Of a stretch of DNA of 64,000 nucleotides, positions 61,718-64,000 are shown one piece after another. The position numbers and the translations under genes were made by a program. The stretch spans positions 62,001 to 126,000 of the forward strand of contig JADKBC010000005.1 in the NCBI GenBank assembly GCA_016715205.1. Direction: 5' to 3'. Every line of letters begins with the position of its first letter. Within the stretch, counting starts at the first letter, position 1. The DNA is from Holophaga sp. Lineage in GTDB: Bacteria > Acidobacteriota > Holophagae > Holophagales > Holophagaceae. Below the pieces are notes generated by a model, which was given only the letters and a program-made list of their open reading frames with translations, ran no database searches and was not told where the DNA came from.

Positions 61718-64000
61718 GGGGCGTATTCCGTGGTCTTCGGTTTGGCAAAATGCTCCAGTCCCTGTTTCAGCTCTTTCATGCTGAACGGCTTGGACAGCAG
61801 GGTGACATGGGCATGGGCATTCACCAATTCCAGTGCCGTCTGATCAGCACGGCCGGTGGCGAGCAGAACCGGCACCGTTGGATTCAGCAACCGCAAGCGT
61901 GGCAAGGTGCCTGCGCCGCCCAGCCCGGGCATGTTCATGTCCAGGATCACCACATCGGGCCGCAGTCCCCCTTCTAACTTGGCCAGGGCCTCTTCGCCAC
62001 AGGCAGCGGGGATGGCTTGATGACCCAGCACCTCCAACAGCATCTGGATGGAACTCTGAATCAATTCATCGTCATCCACCAACAGCACGGACAATGAGCC
62101 TGGGGCAGAAACCACTGACGGCAGCGGGGCTGGCGCGGGCAGCGGAGGTGCTGGTATACAGGCAGGAAACCGCATGCTCACACAGGTGCCATGCCCCGGC
62201 TCACTTTGAATTTCCAGTTGCCCCTGGTGGGCTTTCACCGTGCTATAGGCCATGGATAACCCCAGCCCCGTGCCCTTGCCTACACCCTTGGTGGTAAAGA
62301 ACGGGTCGAGGGCTTTGGCCTGGATCTCCTTGGACATCCCCGTACCCGTGTCCTCGACCTGAACTTCGATCCATTCGTTGTCGACGTTCCGGGTGCGCAG
62401 GGTCAAGGTGCCATTTTCAGGCATTGCATCCACAGCATTGACGCAGAGATTCATGAAGGCATGGGTCAAGGCACTGGCATCACCGCGAATGGGGCGCAGG
62501 TCCGGGGCCAGATCCACCACAAGGCGAACTTTTGATAGGGTCGTTCGTTCCAGCAGCCGAATCTCTTCGCGGAGAATCACGTTCATGTCCAGATCCTGCG
62601 CCTCAGCTGGGCTTTGGCGAGCGAAACTCAGGAGGCTCTTGACCATCTGACCGCCCCGGAGGGCCGCCTTGGAAATGGTATCGAAGGCACGGTACGTGGG
62701 ACTGTTGGCCGGTTGCGTTTCAAGATTGGCCGAGGCCAGGCCGAGAATGGCCCCCAGCACATTGTTCATGTCATGGGCCACCCCGCCCGCCAGGCTACCC
62801 AGGCTTTCCATCTTTTGGGCCTGCTGAAGCTGGGATTGCAGGTGACGTTGCTGCTCTTCGGCTCGCTTCCGCTCGGCGATGACCCAAGCCACCTCCGCCA
62901 GTTTCTCTACGATCTGCAGATCGTATTCGCCGTAGAGATCGGCCTTGTTCCCCACGCCGAGGATGGCCACGATGCGCCCGCCCCGGAACAGGGGCAGCAC
63001 CATCTCCCGTTGCACCTGCGTGTGCCCAGGCGGAAGCCCCTTGCGATTCGGCGCCTGGGAATAGTCGTTGTGGATCACCGCGCAACGTTGCCGCACACAG
63101 TCGGCCCAGACGCCGGCTTGCGCCACGGGGTAATGGGTGCCCGACCCCTCCGCCGTACAGAATTCCTGCAGGGTGCGCGTGGACCACGCATGGAGGATGA
63201 TGGTCTGCTCGTCATCCTCCAGGAAATGGTAGAACCCCACTGGGCTATCGGTCAGGCCGCAAGCTTCATCCACAGTGGCTTGCAGGAATTCATCCAGGCT
63301 GTGGTTCAGGGAAAATTCAATCAGGCGAAGGCGGGCCTCTTCCAGCAGGGAATGGGTTTTCCCATTGGTCACGTCCAGATGGGTGCCGCACATGCGAAGG
63401 GGCTCACCCTGCTTGGAACGCTGAATAACCCGGCCCCGATCGAGTACCCAGAGCCACTCGCCCGTTTTCCGCCGAACCCGGTGGGTGGATTCGTAGGAGG
63501 CTGTTTCCCCCCGCAGGTGCGCCTCTAACGCGCCCTTCACGTTCGTATAGTCATCGGGGTGGATCCGTGCCTCAAAGCGGTCCATGTGGGGGTCGAGTTC
63601 GCCTGGCTGGTAGCCAAGCATCTCCGACCATCGTTCGTTGACCGTGACGCGACCCGTGGTGAGCTCCCAATCCCAGGCGCCGAGATCTGCCCCCTGAAGG
63701 CTGAGGCGCAGCAACTCTTCCCGCTCGTGGAGTGCTTCCTCGGCACGTTTGCGTTCGGTAATATCCCGAGTGATGGAAAGGATGTGCGGGGTCCCGCCGA
63801 TCTCGAGGAGGCGAGCCGACATCAGGCCGATGATCTGTTGACCCTCCTTCATCCGAAACGCAGCCTCAAGTCCGATGACTTCCCCGGTGGCCTTGAGTCC
63901 TGCCACCAGCGCCTCACGATCCTTAGGATTGACCCAAAGCTGGCTGGTGGCCGAAAGAGAGGAGTTGCCAAGCACATCCGCTTCGGTGTAGCCCGTGATC
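61714..64000 (-). CDS. PAS/GAF hybrid sensor histidine kinase, N-terminus outside the window
   Basis: The frame stays open to the window edge (codons for ITGYTEAD precede the GTG at 63975), so the gene begins beyond 64000. Visible order: the end of one PAS (ITGYTEAD is a PAS motif), a second PAS/PAC (LGAWDWELTTGRVTVNERWS, HPDD, DVTNGK), a GAF-like domain (~215-370, GFYHFLEDDEQTIILHAWS, REMVLPLFRGGRIVAILGVG), HisKA GGVAHDMNNVLGAILG, HATPase (GKGTGLGLSMAYSTVKAHQG), a Pro-rich linker, and a receiver with ILDMNMPGLGG. The kinase-receiver half is strongly similar to that of the neighbouring NMT1-type kinase, indicating tandem duplication. No membrane helix is seen in the visible part. Confidence 0.92.
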   Translation of the reverse strand, partial: ITGYTEADVLGNSSLSATSQLWVNPKDREALVAGLKATGEVIGLEAAFRMKEGQQIIGLMSARLLEIGGTPHILSITRDITERKRAEEALHEREELLRLSLQGADLGAWDWELTTGRVTVNERWSEMLGYQPGELDPHMDRFEARIHPDDYTNVKGALEAHLRGETASYESTHRVRRKTGEWLWVLDRGRVIQRSKQGEPLRMCGTHLDVTNGKTHSLLEEARLRLIEFSLNHSLDEFLQATVDEACGLTDSPVGFYHFLEDDEQTIILHAWSTRTLQEFCTAEGSGTHYPVAQAGVWADCVRQRCAVIHNDYSQAPNRKGLPPGHTQVQREMVLPLFRGGRIVAILGVGNKADLYGEYDLQIVEKLAEVAWVIAERKRAEEQQRHLQSQLQQAQKMESLGSLAGGVAHDMNNVLGAILGLASANLETQPANSPTYRAFDTISKAALRGGQMVKSLLSFARQSPAEAQDLDMNVILREEIRLLERTTLSKVRLVVDLAPDLRPIRGDASALTHAFMNLCVNAVDAMPENGTLTLRTRNVDNEWIEVQVEDTGTGMSKEIQAKALDPFFTTKGVGKGTGLGLSMAYSTVKAHQGQLEIQSEPGHGTCVSMRFPACIPAPPLPAPAPLPSVVSAPGSLSVLLVDDDELIQSSIQMLLEVLGHQAIPAACGEEALAKLEGGLRPDVVILDMNMPGLGGAGTLPRLRLLNPTVPVLLATGRADQTALELVNAHAHVTLLSKPFSMKELKQGLEHFAKPKTTEYAP

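Overview
The window is a gene-dense, GC-rich bacterial chromosome segment with about 57 protein genes, one tRNA, and no mobile element or CRISPR array. Gene content and style suggest an acidobacterium, most likely class Holophagae (Geothrix/Holophaga-like). This rests on GC-rich codon usage, many ATGA/GTGA gene overlaps, a secretin with a C-terminal cohesin-like domain in a pilMNOPQ-type operon, a DUF4388 protein, propeller hybrid kinases and a type I-beta DAHP synthase joined to trp. The taxonomy is inferred, not proved.

Layout. 1-3165: C-terminal part of a large NHL-repeat lipoprotein. 3239-6678: cinA, plsY, gpsA and a PEBP lipoprotein. 6679-8958 (minus): radA-yicC. 8998-11460: a ClC antiporter, possibly of the fluoride type, and an MFS transporter. 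11726-15244 (minus): smc. 15300-21070: pilus/type II-like assembly operon (PilM-like, PilN, PilO, PilP, secretin, pseudopilin). 21161-22997: tRNA-Leu(CAG), rpsO, Nudix hydrolase, Sua5/YciO. 22999-26051 (minus): ExbB/TolQ-like, DUF309, nadB (frameshifted). 26207-29504: UDP-glucose dehydrogenase, tatA, tatC, hbd. 29501-32797 (minus): DUF1844, TPR/zinc-ribbon membrane protein and DUF4388 protein, the last two frameshifted. 32906-33937: secreted TPR protein. 34001-45416 (minus): trpL, trpEGDCFBA, aroF, tag, metG, SRPBCC-like, exonuclease III. 45473-50176: cyclophilin, lipoprotein, alpha/beta hydrolase, CsgG-like, HU, pepA. 50287-53358 (minus): nnrD-tsaE-rmuC. 53379-64000 (minus): signalling block with two tandem PAS histidine kinases (one frameshifted), a PilZ protein, a HIT protein and a 1467-residue propeller hybrid kinase.

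Most notable are two things. First, the 45.3-45.5 kb region holds a complete classical tryptophan attenuator: a 28-codon leader peptide with three consecutive Trp codons, 1:2, 2:3 and 3:4 pairing segments and a U-tract terminator, just upstream of trpE. Second, four genes (nadB, TPR/zinc ribbon, DUF4388, NMT1-domain kinase) are each broken by what looks like one missing base in or beside a short homopolymer. A common cause such as sequencing under-calling is as likely as real decay, so these are given as full-length genes with a frameshift.
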